Part shown: in pieces, positions 36,852-49,310 of the stretch | How the letters are laid out: every line of letters begins with the position of its first letter | Numbering within the stretch: the stretch's first letter is position 1 | NCBI GenBank assembly: GCA_018340375.1 | Contig: JAFFJZ010000001.1 | Location: 43,516,001-43,580,000, forward strand | Reading direction: 5' to 3' | DNA: 64,000 nucleotides | Source: Gonatopus flavifemur | Taxonomy: Eukaryota; Arthropoda; Insecta; Hymenoptera; Dryinidae | Position numbers and translations under genes: made by a program | Notes under the pieces: generated by a model | What the model was told of the DNA's origin: nothing | Seen by the model: the letters and a program-made list of their open reading frames with translations, nothing else | The model's database searches: none

Positions 36852-38026
36852 AAATTTGTATTTTATGCCATGGAGCCTTAATTTTCATATGCTTTCTTTG
36901 TTTCAAACTCCGCTTTGAATACTCTTCGAACATATCCTATTTACTCTTCGCTTACTTCCCATTAACGTTGTTCTTACGCTGCATCGTACGTTTCGCTTCG
37001 TTTGCACTTCATTTCAGTTTCCATTTTCACCATGGCATCAACTTCACATGAATCAACATTTATTTAGACGGGTATCTTCTTGCAGCTTATGATCGTTATA
37101 AGATCATATGGATAATTTTCTCTCTCGTATTATAGTTTCGAATCTATCGATTAAACCTCTCAGAAAATTTCGAGTGTTGAGTTTACAAAGAAGTTCACTC
37201 AAATTTCTCGTCTACAAAGAAGCAGCACCTTAAACTATACCCAGTGAACATTTTTGTATTTTCATTTTGAATCACTCTAGCAGATATTTTAACTATGAGA
37301 AATCTAAAAGACATCTTGAAGAAAGATATCTCATAACATTTCATAAAGTATCTTTCAAATATTTCCAATATAAAGCCCCGAAAACTCTGTTTTTCCATTC
37401 ACTTGATTATTCTTCGCATCGAAACATTCAAATTTAATTCCTTGCGTTTACGTTAGGAAGAAGAATTAATATGAAAATATATTTTATTTCCAGAGTAAAA
37501 TCAAGAAATTTATGTTCTTGTATACATTATCCATTATGGTAGGGATCCTTTTTTTGTCAGAGTGGATTAGAATTTATAAGGCACATGTTCTCCAAAGGTT
37601 CTGATGGAATATAGTATGGAGTTCCACATTCACATCCACATGTTTGTTCGAATCTTGAAGTATTCTACTTGGACAATAATTTTCGAAATGGAAATAAAAT
37701 TATTCATTGAATTTTTTCTTCATGTCCTCTTTATGTGATGGTTCAAATATAGTAAACGATTCTCATGAAACATGATTTTGAGAAAGCATATATAAACCAG
37801 GTACTGTGTCTACACAATACATCATTGCTTCACTGATCATTCCGTTTAAAATACTGCATTTCATGGTTCTTTTAATGTAATTTGATCACAATCAGCCACA
37901 TTTCCAGCCCACGAATGCTCTCATAAATTTTCGGGAAGATACGAATTGGGAAGGATTGAAAAAAAAAATTCTTTGTCTTCTGGAAATCGACATCCGTTGG
38001 AGCAGATCCTTCCACTTTAATCTACA
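36852..38026. other. No supported feature
   Basis: A+T-rich sequence, open frames under 70 codons, no paired repeats. The body of a SINE might follow the tRNA-like head, but I cannot define an end. Confidence 0.35.
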
Positions 38027-38282
38027 CACGGAGAGGAATAGAGTTTCAAAAATTACTACATTTCTACTAAATTCACAGGATAAGAGAAAGTATCACTGTT
38101 ATAGATAGGTAATGTAGTAAAAATATGTGCTTTATCGTGCATAAGGTTGCGCGTTCATGCTAAAGAATATTTGTTGAATCATTCGTTCTTACTGCACTGT
38201 CTGAAAATAACAGTGGTCTTTTTTTTTATCCCGCCAATTTAGCAAAAAATGTAGTAATTTTCGCCTCTTTATTTTCCTCTGT
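38027..38282. mobile_element. CACGGAGA-ended MITE, copy 2
   Basis: It shares 'aaaattactacatttctact' and the order of the arms with the copy at 18,121-18,374. Near the right end 'aaaaaatgtagtaattttcg' is the inverted arm. The left end is CACGGAGAGG, and the right end has lost the final bases (about CCTCTG). It is more diverged than copy 1. Confidence 0.75.
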
Positions 38283-38413
38283 TTATCAAAACGCAGAGTG
38301 TTTGTTGGAATGGGAAAATATTCAATATTTATCAGGTACAGCTGATGTGAGCGTAATGAATCAAAAGTTTCTGATTGAAATTATACTTTATGTAAGAATA
38401 TTTTCCGTACTGT

Positions 38414-38540
38414 ACCGGGCATTTCTACGTTGCCTTTACGTTGCCTCCACGTGGAATCCTCGTTCATCCACGTTCTATCCACGTCCCCCATTTATCCACA
38501 TAGAGTCTCTGGAGATGTGACGTAGAAATCGGTGGATGTG
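38414..38540. repeat. ACGT-rich short tandem stretch in a hairpin
   Basis: 'tacgttgcctt' and 'tacgttgcctc' are adjacent 11-bp units, followed by 'tccacgtgg', 'tccacgttc' and 'tccacgtcc'. The outer 'gggcatttctacgt' pairs with 'acgtagaaatcggtgg'. CACGT words would suit bHLH factors, but nothing else supports regulation. A decayed repeat is equally likely. Confidence 0.35.
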
Positions 38541-38608
38541 CTGCTAGGATATGTAATCAATTGTCACAAAAATGGACCCATGTGGAAATGTAAAGAAAAA
38601 GGACTCAT

Positions 38609-38700
38609 GTGTCCATAAACTTGGGACCATTATTGATCCAAGATTGGCTGGCCTGGGCCGAGAATGAACCAAAATTGGCCCCACATCCATGCACACACGA
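38609..38700. repeat. TTGGC repeat fragment
   Basis: 'gggaccattattgatccaag', 'attggctggcctgggccg' and 'accaaaattggccccac' belong to the same vocabulary as the blocks at 5.3, 16.6 and 31 kb. Confidence 0.3.
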
Positions 38701-39137
38701 GGAGAAACAACTGTTGGATACTCATGTGAAGATTGAGTCTAGGTGGGTTATCATGTCTCGATTGATTACCTGTGTTTTTATCACGAATTACTGGTAAATC
38801 ACTGACTGAAATTTAGAAAGTGTATCAATAAAACAACGTTCTAGTTGTTATGATATCGTTTCGAATCCTTTCTATCCAAATTGGTTACAAAAATTTGGAA
38901 GAAAATCTTCAAGACATTTTTGGATGCTTGTGAAATCATCGTATCGAAAAAGTCGTTTCGAAAACAATGGGTTTGGAATTTGAGAGATGCGTGTATTGTT
39001 CTACGTGGATTTGACCAATTCACGTTTAATCGGACATTCCTGCTTCGTATTTCATTTATTTCCTCGTGTAGGGTTTCATGTATTTGATGCACTTATATTT
39101 GAATGAAATAATAAATTATTGGAGTCAGTTTGCCTCA

Positions 39138-39355
39138 CACAGAGAAAAGGATTTCTTTGACTCTAAGAAATTGTTATTTGAATACAAATGAATATTCTTT
39201 CAACGAAAATGAATATTTTTCTAATACAAACACATTTGTTATTTGAAATAATAAATTGTTTCACATGATCAAAATATTAATTTCTATCAGAGAAATATCT
39301 ATTTGGGCCTATTCGAATAACAATTTCTTAGATTCGGGGGAATACTTGTTGCTGC
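39138..39355. repeat. Palindromic repeat with CACAGAGAAAA end
   Basis: 'gactctaagaaattgttatt' (from 39,159) pairs with 'aataacaatttcttagattc' (near 39,318-39,337). The left end reads CACAGAGAAAAGG; the right end is not clear. It is probably a decayed member of the CACTG/CACGG group. The words 'ctaagaaatt' recur in the element at 62,775-63,188. Confidence 0.5.
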
Positions 39356-41670
39356 GTAGGAGGAAACGTATCTGTTTTGACAAACGTGTTGAGGAAATAA
39401 ATTCAAATGACATTCAAAATTTTGCTAGGATTTCATAATTCCAACGTGAAGTCTTATCTAGTGAAATGGAAACCCCTGATCAGAAAGACTCATGAAATCC
39501 AATCAAATAAAATCGAATTAGATTCGACGAAACATTTGTCTAGGTTTGAATAACATTTGACAAGATTCAATAAGTTTTGCATTGGAATAGTCTATTAAAT
39601 CTAACCAAGTGTAATTGAAAATTTTTGAAATTTTCTTCAAGTAGAACATTTTAAGAAGATCCAATTAGAGTTGGCAAAGTTCAATGGGTTCTTTTAATGA
39701 GGGAAACCTGATTCTAAGACACATTCCATAAAAAATGTTGATGTTATTATGTCGTGAATGCGTTATAAATCATTTTAACAGTTGAAAGCTTGAGAATATG
39801 TCAAAAGATAATCCTTGAAAATTCCAAAGTACTATATCCCGATCAGTATTCACTTCATCCTAAACTTATCAGGTCTGTATCCTGTCAGAATAAGATTCTT
39901 CCAAACTCTTGTATGTAATATTTCATTGGCTCGTCAATTGCATTCCTTCGAGACGAGCATACAAACAATATTTTGTTTTCTCTCACATTTTTGTGAACAA
40001 TGTCTCATATGCCTTTGATATCCTGAATGAATAAGAGCAGATACTGCAGCAGTTTTTGTTCAAATTCAAAGTTGAAGAGCGCAAAGGATGAAAGGAAACC
40101 ACTCAAGAAGTCATATTCTCATTGTATTCCACATTCGATATTCATACGTCTAGTAGAATATAAAATCCGTGATCAAAATATTTGAAAGACATTGTTCATT
40201 TATCGCAGGGAATTATTTATCATAAAAATTATGTTTTTTTTCTTCACGTTGTCTAATATTCAGCATGTGGCAATGATTATAAAATTCACGATTATCACAG
40301 GTAAGGATACCGTGTCTTACAGTTTCAAGTATATCTACGGTAGTGAAATGAAACACATCCGAAGATAGCGAACTGTTTTTCGAGGAAAAATTCTGTAATT
40401 GAAATTTTCATTTCGATTCGGGTTTTAATACAAGTCACGTCTAGCAATTACATTTGGTCAAGTATATATGTATTTCTCTGGTGCAAATTTTCATATTCCA
40501 CTTTCGATAACAGCGTTGAGAGTCTCAAACATAAACACTATTTGAAGTTTCTTTTACAGTGGTTTGGAGACTTTCAATGATTCCAAAATGCGAAGGAATA
40601 GAAAGCAGTTGTATGAGACTAGATCTGAACTGTAGCGTCGTAGTAGAGGATTCACACATGCTGGATTTCCGGACAGAAATGCTTCATTGTAGCCCTATTT
40701 TTGAAACGGTCTTTACGGTAGTTGTATACTACGTTCATCGTTGGTCTGATTGGTACGAACTTCTCATTAATGTTGAGGGTGTACAGAACGTTGTTTGTCT
40801 TTGATGTCCAGATATCATCGGAAAACTTGAGCACAGGACAGAGTCCTTCCTTCCCGTACGTTTATCCAAATATTTCAAGTGTATTCGTACTTTGTGTTTC
40901 TTCGCGCTTCATGCGCAATTTCAATGTGTGACGTTGTTGAATACGACACTGCATTCCGGTGCCTGACACGTCACTCGAGCATCTTATGTAACTAGCAATT
41001 TACACTCTGTGGATCTCAAAGACGACTGGCTCAGGTATTGTTGTATACCTGTCATCTCCCATCACCCCCTCAACCAAAATCAACAACATTTGTCCTCTCA
41101 CAACAGAACCTGTATTTTATTATTCACAAAGATGATTTACAATTGCATTCATGTGTCAGGTGTTACAATTTTCTCATCCTCATGTGTTACTCGTTGCGCC
41201 TAGACTTGTATTGAGGGGAAGCCGCAAAATTTGAGTGGATAATATATCCCTTCCTGACCTGGCTTAATTCTGATAATGATACAAATTGTTTTTCAATGGG
41301 CAATAGTTTCTATAGCCCTTAGTATGAACTCTGAATTTGTACAGAATTTTTAGTAACGTAGATTGAAAATTACTGATATGTCCATTCTAATCGACACAGG
41401 GTGTCTATGACTAGAACATAGGAGGAGAAATTAAAAATATTCGTGATGAATCTCCATTAAATTTCAATGATTCGATACATCAAATGAAAATTACAAAGAA
41501 TTTGAACGAAATAGGTAATTTTCCAAAAGAAACATTCATCAATGATGAATACAGGCTGTTGATGAGTGTTTAGAAACAAGACAGAGTATGTTTTTCAGCT
41601 TATATTTTTTTTCTATTTTCAACTCCAATTCACGTAGCATATCGGCGCCAGATGCAAAGTAGTATCAGTG
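39356..41670. other. No supported feature
   Basis: 39,480-39,720 has loosely repeated 'attagattcgac' and 'ttgacaagattca' words. Open frames near 40,559-40,931 on both strands are unfamiliar. A lone 'cacagggtgtctatgactag' at about 41,396 resembles a transposon end without a convincing partner. Confidence 0.35.
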
Positions 41671-41777
41671 CAGGGTGTCCAGTTCGGGAATTTTCTATTT
41701 GTTTCATTGGTCATTTCGTTCAACCTGATTTTATGACTGATTGATTCCATTAGAATTCTCCGAGGCTGGACATCCTG
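41671..41777. mobile_element. 107-bp MITE with CAGGGTGTCC ends, copy 2
   Basis: It is the same family as 12,294-12,387, with the identical opening CAGGGTGTCCAGTT and a shared core 'tttatgactgattgatt'. It has about 13 extra bases ('ggtcatttcgttc' region). CAGTG lies just outside both ends, which could be a 5-bp duplication or an extension of the inverted repeat, since 'gtatcagtg' and 'cagtgatac' also pair. Confidence 0.75.
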
Positions 41778-44700
41778 CAGTGATACCACTAAAAACCCCA
41801 ATGTTTCAAGAGAGTTGAAACTTCCTTGTAACGAATTTTCATCTTGGAATCCATTGGAACATGATGATTAATTTCTAGTCATTCTTATACGTTGGCCAAC
41901 CGTAACAATTTTGTTCATGTTAATTCTCGCTCATCTTCACTGGAAGAAAGGATTGGTACAGTGGGTGGATTTGATTCGTTCCCTGTTACTTTTGATGAGT
42001 TGTGGAAAACTATGCCATAATTCACAAATTTTTGATGAGAATTGAATTCCAAACTCTCAAACACTTGAGAAATGATTCATGTAGATCGATGAGATCTTTT
42101 AAAAGTTTCGAATTCAAATATCATGGTCACAATCGGGATTCAATTGTGGGTGTTCTTAAGTTGATGAAATTTGCAGGAAACGGAATAAATCCACCGAATG
42201 TGACAGTCATCAAATATATATTCTTGAATATGACCAATCAAATATTCGATAACATTGAACAAATATCAATTGATATTCATAAATTCATAAAATACTTAAT
42301 CATTATGAACAAGTGTTACATGTACCCAATATGTACACAATGTAAGTACATGGAATGTAATATGTAATTGTCATCAATTATTTTACGAGTGTCATTGAAT
42401 ATTCGATTAGTCGTATTTTAAGAATATATTTGACAACTGTTACCAGCCTTTTTTCAGTATAGTATTCTATCTTCTTGAATGTATACTTGTTACCTTGTTG
42501 TAGATGAATTTTGCCAACAGGCACCCAGGGTCCATTTTGATGGACACATGATGTTGTTGCAAAATATAGCTGTGTATTGAAATACTTCAAAATATGAAAA
42601 ACACTTTTTGGTACTCAAAACATCTTTGAAGTTGAACATATTTTTTTGAATATTCAAACTGAATCCTGTAAAATCAGTAAATTTCGTTTAAGTAATCGAA
42701 ATTGCAGTATCAAAAATTTCGAAATTCTCATCACATTAGTTCCGCTTGAAAACATACCATACTGAGAAAATAATTTTCAATAATTTTCTTATCGTCAATT
42801 GACACCTTTATCTCGATGATATTATGGATTTCAAACTGCTCTGATTTGTGGAACGATTTTGATAAATCACTCAATTCTATGTCTATTGGAATGGACGTCA
42901 GGTCAGGAAGGGATATTAAAAGCATTGCTGGATTCCGTCTGTCTTTTGAAATCTAAAAAGCATTCGTAGTTAGTTCGATTTTGAGATTCTCAATAATCGA
43001 AATTCACGTGTTACGCGATAATTCCATAGAACCGAAAGTATGTTGCTTCTTATCGTGTTCAATGTCATGCGGAATAACAGAGTAATTAATTCCAGAGCAA
43101 CTTTGAACCCATAACTTCAAGAAGTGTCGTCCGTTTGGACATGAGCATGTCACGTCAACCCAAACAGTTTTGACTAATCATTGTGTGTGACCTATGGGAC
43201 TCAATGATCATCATTGTAACAATATAAAATTTAAAACAGAGATATTGAATACAAGTTTCAAAGTTATATACATCAGGGATGTGAGCGAAGAAGAGAATGC
43301 TTCCTGAAATAGGTGTATGTGGTCTTCCGCTGTGTTCTTCAACTCATCTTTTTCATATCAGTAATTTGTAAATCAAGAATCCTTTGTCTGTGGTGCTCTG
43401 ATGTTATGAGATTGTACCAACACTACTCTCAAAGGCACGCTATAAGATATTCTCATTCGTAATTACTCGTTTGGGACTGCTTGTATACTGAATTACGTAA
43501 TACCTTTGAAGCTAAGGATATTAGCGATCAAAATGGGAGAGAATGAGGAAATATGATTATCCGATGATCGTCGAAATTTTACGTGTGCATATATGAGAAT
43601 ATTTTTCCGAATATGCTAGAACTTTCATTAAATTTTGTTTACGTGATCATCACGTATGATGAGTGAACATAGAATTCAATGAATCACAGAGGTACTTGAG
43701 CTGTGTGTAAACATTCGATTAATTTGAATTCCATATTTGAGTATGGTGGAGGGTGGTAGGAGTTCTGAGATTTCGAAATCCATTCAGTTTCAATCAATAC
43801 AGGGCTCATTTTGATGGTCGTTCCATTCGTTACAGTTGATATTCAAAGTCTCTTACACGGTGTGAGGATAAATGGAAATACAGAATACATAGGGAGGAGA
43901 AGAATACAAAAAAGAAAAGGAAAACATTGTGTGTAGGGTGATAATCTTTTTTCTGATTCAATCGAAATTACGTAAAGGCACTGTGAGTGTTACGCAATCA
44001 ATCATCGTTCACACGAAAGATACCCAAAATTCCTTTGAAAAGGCTTCCTTGTGAAATGGATTTTTCCTCTCCCTGTCACACCGTTCCGCTTCAAGTTCTA
44101 TAGAAGCTCATCAATGTTTATCATATTAAATTCGATGATTCATCTCTAAGGAGGAGATTCATCACCATAATATTCAAACTTGTATCGGACATCAACTTGT
44201 TGATACTATTCAACGTAAATTACATCATTCATTCTCCAAGAAGCTGATTGAATAGATAGTTTGGATAATTTCGAGCATACAACGATTTTCCAAAATTTCA
44301 AAACAGTCGAATATTCTCAAATGTGAAGAATAATCCAACACAAATTTTAGCAGTAGAGTTTCTCCATGGATAGGGGATGTTTCAGCCTGATTTGGCTGAT
44401 TTTCTGTTACTTTCTGGATAATTCAAAAATTCTCCTATTTTTGATGAAGAAAACGATCTCTCTACGATCGGGGGATTGAATTTACCACTGGAATGAGGGA
44501 AAATTTGTAATCTCCATAGTTTATCATTCCTTGAGAAAATTTGCACTTAAATTTTTTACATGGATATCAAAATACATAGAAAATACGCATCATATCATTT
44601 TGGAACTTCTGAAATTTCATATTACAAGATTCGTGAATTGCTACATTCATCGCACATATTTTGAACCTAATCCTCGTTTGTTCGATTTATTGAATTTGAA

Positions 44701-45871
44701 CATGAATCAATTTCTTCACCATTGAGACCATGGTAACCCTTTGTGGAGTCTGAACATGACGTGCCATTACTACTTGCCGTTTTGTTCGTCTATTACGCTA
44801 CATTCTCTGGTCTGGAGAAAATCGTTGTTTTCATTCCTCTGTCGATAATTAATTTCCAAATGCGTAGAGAAAGCGAACCACAGAAAAGGTGGTCCGAATA
44901 ATATATTCTTCTCAAATTTCAACATCCCCAATTTATCGTGTAAACGCGATGTGATTAGTTCGACCAATTTCGCTATAATATCCCAGGTTTCCACGCTTTC
45001 AGTTCTTTGACCCTATCCAGCGTAATATTCCACAGGTTGATTTTCAATATATAATAAAAAAACGCATGTTTTTATGACTTGATAGAACTGTACACCAAAT
45101 AAAATACAATCTCCTCCCAAAAATAATCTTCTGGGAAAATGTTTGATAAAAATTCTTTTCACAAAGATTCAACTTTTTCTAACTTCTGACAGAGTTTTGT
45201 AACATGGTGAAAGAATTCGTTGATTACATGGAGACTGATTGACGCGATGATAAAAACACATCGACCAGAACTCCATTCAAAGAAGCATACTTTGAAAGTT
45301 CAATCGGAATCCCATGGAGTTTATTCGGCCAGTGAATCTTCAAAAGAACACTAGAATAACATACCGCTTCGTTGTGATTCCTATAAATTTTATCAGGATT
45401 CTATTTTCATTTCCTGGTAAATTTCATGGTAAAGTTGATTTGTTTTTCGGTTACAAAGCATCGTAGTAAATTCAACTCTAAATTATCTCTCAGTGTATTA
45501 ATTTGTTTTGAATTATCAGGACATGATTTATTGATTCAATATTCTTTGATTCAAAATACATGTCATGCAAAAAACGTCTGATCAGCGAACGTAATCGATT
45601 CCTCTGACAATATATCATTTCAAGATTTGGTATTTTCTACAACATTGAATGAGCTGTATAAATTTTTCAATTCCTAAAATCACGTGAACCGGCTCACCAA
45701 TTATGACATTCGTATTAATCAGAGCGTCTAGCAGTCGAGAATTACAAGGAAATCAGCCAATCAAAAATTCAGGTACAACGGAATGATCAATAAGAGAAAC
45801 AGAAACTTCTGGGACTAGACACCCTGTTAATCCTACAATTAATATGTTTTTGTTTCAGAGTGCGTACATCA
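41778..45871. other. 4-kb stretch without supported features
   Basis: The largest nearly empty block. A 121-codon plus-strand frame at 42,002-42,367 is not recognised and has the composition of its surroundings. No paired repeats were found by eye. Confidence 0.4.
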
Positions 45872-45873
45872 TA

Positions 45874-46375
45874 CACTGAAAAAAAATAGGGAAGTCAACC
45901 ACGCGGCAAGGTTGAATCCAGCGAACCTCACCGCGTGGTTCAGTCAACTGATTATCAATTGGAATCATTGAATATGGGTGCATTTCAATCTACATGGAAA
46001 GACCGGGTCTATTAATATTCAGAAAAGTGACTGTCAATTCAGGGAAAACCAGGATTGCTGAAAAATATTCGTAGTGAGTCTGCTGAAAATTCGTAGTCGA
46101 TGTATTAACAATTGATAGTTTCACTGTGAAAAATATCAATGAAACTATCAACTGTTACTATCTTGACTACGAATTTTTGGTAGATTCACTGCGAATATTT
46201 TTCAGCGATCCTCTTTTTCCCTAAATTGACAGGCATTTTTCCAAAGGTTGATGAATTCTTCGTGAATATTAATAGACCCGGTTTTTCCGTGTATATTCAG
46301 TTGACTCAATCACACGGTGAGGTTCGCCGTATTCAATCTCACCACGTGGTTGACTTCCCTAGTTTTTTTTCAGTA
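45874..46375. mobile_element. CACTGAAAAA-ended element carrying a nested MITE
   Basis: The outer arms 'tagggaagtcaaccacg' and 'gaacctcaccgcgtgg' on the left pair with 'cacacggtgaggttcgccg' and 'ccacgtggttgacttcccta' on the right. The ends are CACTGAAAAAAAA and TTTTTTTTCAGTA, with TA on both sides. Removing the inner element at 45,993-46,291 leaves a host of about 200 bp. Confidence 0.8.
45993..46291. mobile_element. CACGG-ended MITE, copy A2, nested
   Basis: It is a relative of 3,471-3,747. The arms 'aagaccgggtctattaatat', 'gtgactgtcaattcaggg' and 'gctgaaaaatattcg' have complements in the right half. The left end is CATGGAAAG and the right CCGTG, with TA on both sides. It lies inside the 45,874-46,375 element, so it arrived later. 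Confidence 0.8.
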
Positions 46376-46377
46376 TA

Positions 46378-47600
46378 CGCTATTACGCGAGCCAATTTTT
46401 GTTCATTATGTCAATTGAAACAAAAAATTAGGAACAATAAAATTAAATTGGTTCTGATGGGTTGAGCTTTGAAACAACCTTTGCACGTTTACATTTATCG
46501 TTACGATATCTCAATTAAGCATTATATCAATTGATGAAACGCGATATTTGAGAATTTTGATACTTCTAATTATTCATCGAGATTTCTTGATTTTGAAGAG
46601 CTCAGAAGTGAAGTTCAAAATGAAGATTCAAAGTTCTCTTCTACTACATTAGCAAAATACAGGGTACTGAATCCACGAAGTACGACTTTGTGAAGGATCA
46701 AAAGGAGGGGTACTAGGTGCGCGCATGTCATTTACCTTCAGAGCAAGAAATCCGTTTTGTACGCCGCACACCTTGTTATAGCTTAAAATTTCTCCGAAAA
46801 TTGAATTCAGAATCATTTCTATTTAATATACATGTATATGTACACAAAGGTTGATCTGAAATTGTATTATTGATAGCGCTGTTATTCCGAACCTTTGTCT
46901 TCCTTTGATACAATTGAAACCCGCTACCACCCCTATTGTCGTTTTTCTCCACCGTCATGTGTTCGTTCGACATATATCTTGATTATTCTTGACGTATATT
47001 TTACTCGTTCGCATGAAGAAATACACAAATCGTTTATCCTCGTGTGGATCAGAAGAACAACGTATAAACAGTCACTGACTTATATTTCTTTTGATTTATT
47101 CTTCCTTTCCTTTCTTTGAAGTTTCAAATGATCCAAGCTAAATAAACGATTGTCGAAGAATTCACGTGGATCCTTTGATCCTTATCCTTTTATCCTATGA
47201 GCGACTATCCACGGTTACTTACATATGCACAATGATTATATATATATATATATATATATCGGTAATGCGACAATTACTAATCCTTGACAAGGGAAAATCT
47301 TTTCGGATAATATTCACAGAAAAATGTTTCCTTCTCGTTGAAGGTTTCAAATTCATGTGGGGTAATTATGTTTCCTGTGAAGGGATACATTCGTATTATT
47401 TGCGAAGAAATTCACATCGGGTCTTCATCCCGGAAGAAGGAGAACATTCAAATAGAGGGTTTATTAAAGATGAGAAAGAGATAAGTCGTCGAGAAGTGAC
47501 CTAATTTTTGCATATAACAGCTAGGGTTCTACTGCAAAGAGAGACCGGTTTATACGTATATATATATAATATATATTCATAAATACTCTCAAACACATTC
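46378..47600. other. No gene seen; (TA)n microsatellite
   Basis: A TA repeat of about 12 units lies at 47,237-47,261. Frames at 47,166-47,504 are unfamiliar. 46,690-46,770 has a slightly CpG-richer patch without a recognisable pattern. Confidence 0.4.
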
Positions 47601-47640
47601 ACTCGGATAGCAAGTACCCTGGAAAGGGAAATCTGTGAAT

Positions 47641-47860
47641 TTTCCGGATGCTACGTCACTGTGTGTTCACGGCGCTCTGAGAATCGTTCCATCTTCAGTC
47701 GGGTCTCGGCCGCCGTCAACATCAATACCCTAGACGACGGTGTACAACGTGTAGAAGAAAAAGAAACTTGATCGAATAGTTCTCAGTTCACAGGGTGTCG
47801 ATTTGTCAGTGTTTTTCTGTGTTTGTGCTTTCATTTACAATGTGAGAAAAAAATTGTTGG
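47641..47860 (+). promoter_or_regulatory. CpG-richer candidate promoter or 5' UTR
   Basis: The block 'ggcgctctgagaatcgttcc', 'gtcgggtctcggccgccgtc' and 'tagacgacggtgtacaacg' stands out in CpG content. It has an arthropod-initiator-like TTCAGTC at 47,694-47,700, further TCAGT words at about 47,784 and 47,805, and a CRE-like TACGTCAC at about 47,652. No reading frame is recognised. It could equally be a decayed exon. No TATA box or downstream element is at a canonical place. Confidence 0.2.
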
Positions 47861-48479
47861 GAAAAAAATTCACCCTTCCCTTTATGAATTATTTTCTCCT
47901 TTCATTCCGGTGTTTTTATTTTGTTCCTTTTGTTTAGTTCCTTTGAAATTGTTGAATACATATGTTTTCCATTCAATTCTATATATGTGCTTGAAAAGTG
48001 TCACTAGAAATATACAATTGTGACAAAACGCCAGCAAATTCAACTTCGAATCGAGTCTTTTATGATTACACTTCAATCTCAAAAGGTGAAAATTCAGTAT
48101 AATATTTTCCACATTGTTCACCATGTTTTTTGATAATTCTTCGATACAGACTGTACGGCGTTTCAAATTCCAATGTTATGAGTGTTCTGAGTTCCCACAC
48201 ATAACGCGTGTATGTAACAACATCGCCTTGCGTGAAATTATTTTTGAACCAAGTTCAAGAAAACTCACCTTCCGTGAGAGGTACTCTGAAATTGAGACCA
48301 AGGTTTATGTTTCATGTGATCTAAAGTTGTGCATGAAATTATTCGATCATTGAGAGTTTGTTTAGATTCTCCACATAATACAGTGAAGAGTATATTACGA
48401 GTTTAGTGATTAATTCGAATCACCTTGGTGTACGTAAAGTGGTTGAAAAACGTTGTGTTCACCGAATGAAATCATATTC

Positions 48480-49310
48480 TAAGTATGACGTGTGTAGGAA
48501 ATAGATATACATACATACCCGGTAAGAACTCGTTTTCGTGATAGTTCCGTCTCTCGCGGGGGTAGGTGATTTAGTGAAAAACGTCGTTTGTGAAAAGACA
48601 GCGTAGAGACAAAGGACGAAAGAGATCGGTTCAAATAGAAGCAGGAAAGAATGAGAAAGATAATTTCCAAGGCATATCACACCTGATATCACAGATTGTG
48701 TGTATGTGCCTGTTTTACATGTATTCAGCGCGCGGTTCGCGCTTGCGCTTCCCTCGTTTTTCCGCTTACTTGCTTACATGATGTGCTTGCATAGGCGGGC
48801 GTGTACAACCATATCGCCTTAATATCAGTATCGGCACTCACTTTTATTCATCGTGTTACCTCCTGAAGGAACGTTCATGGCAGATCTAATCAATACATAT
48901 CGATCTAAAATTCTAAATCTGTTTTTATTGACTCCTTTGACCATTGATTCTATCACGTGTTATGTTGTGATCCAAACAAGCGGTGTCATTCGTTTTTGTT
49001 TTTCCTGTATCTTTCTTCCATGATATGTATGATATACGGGTGTATACTTTCAATACTAGAAAGTCGAAAGGAATCGATGATAGAATGGTATTTGTTTGAA
49101 ATTGTTTAAATACAAAAATGACAACTATGTTGTCGACAATGAGGATGATGACGACGACGATGAGTCGAGACGTGAGGTAGTGAGAATCGATAGAGCGCGC
49201 GCGCGCACCGTCCTCAAATACTGCGCTCCATGAACCATAGACGATATTGGTAGTGAGATGAACTACATCTCGATACTAAAGTATATCATATATATATATA
49301 TATATAGTGT
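48480..49310. other. CpG-richer patches with microsatellites
   Basis: 48,515-48,600 ('ccggtaagaactcg', 'gtctctcgcgggggtaggtg') and 49,140-49,250 (GAC/GAT triplets, a 'gcgcgcgcgcgc' run, 'accgtcctcaaatactgcgc') are unlike the A+T-rich background. 'ccggtaagaa' at about 48,518 would suit a splice donor. An AT microsatellite lies at about 49,286-49,306. Together with 47.6-47.9 kb this is the most gene-like part of the window, but no exon can be shown. Confidence 0.2.

Noticed and set aside
42002..42367. 121-codon plus-strand open frame
   Set aside because: Composition equals the A+T-rich background, no domain is seen, and there are no nearby exon-like features.
41396..45840. Possible 4.4-kb transposon bounded by 'cagggtgtcta' and 'tagacaccctg'
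   Set aside because: Only about 11 bp of end match, no target duplication, no transposase, and the region between is featureless.
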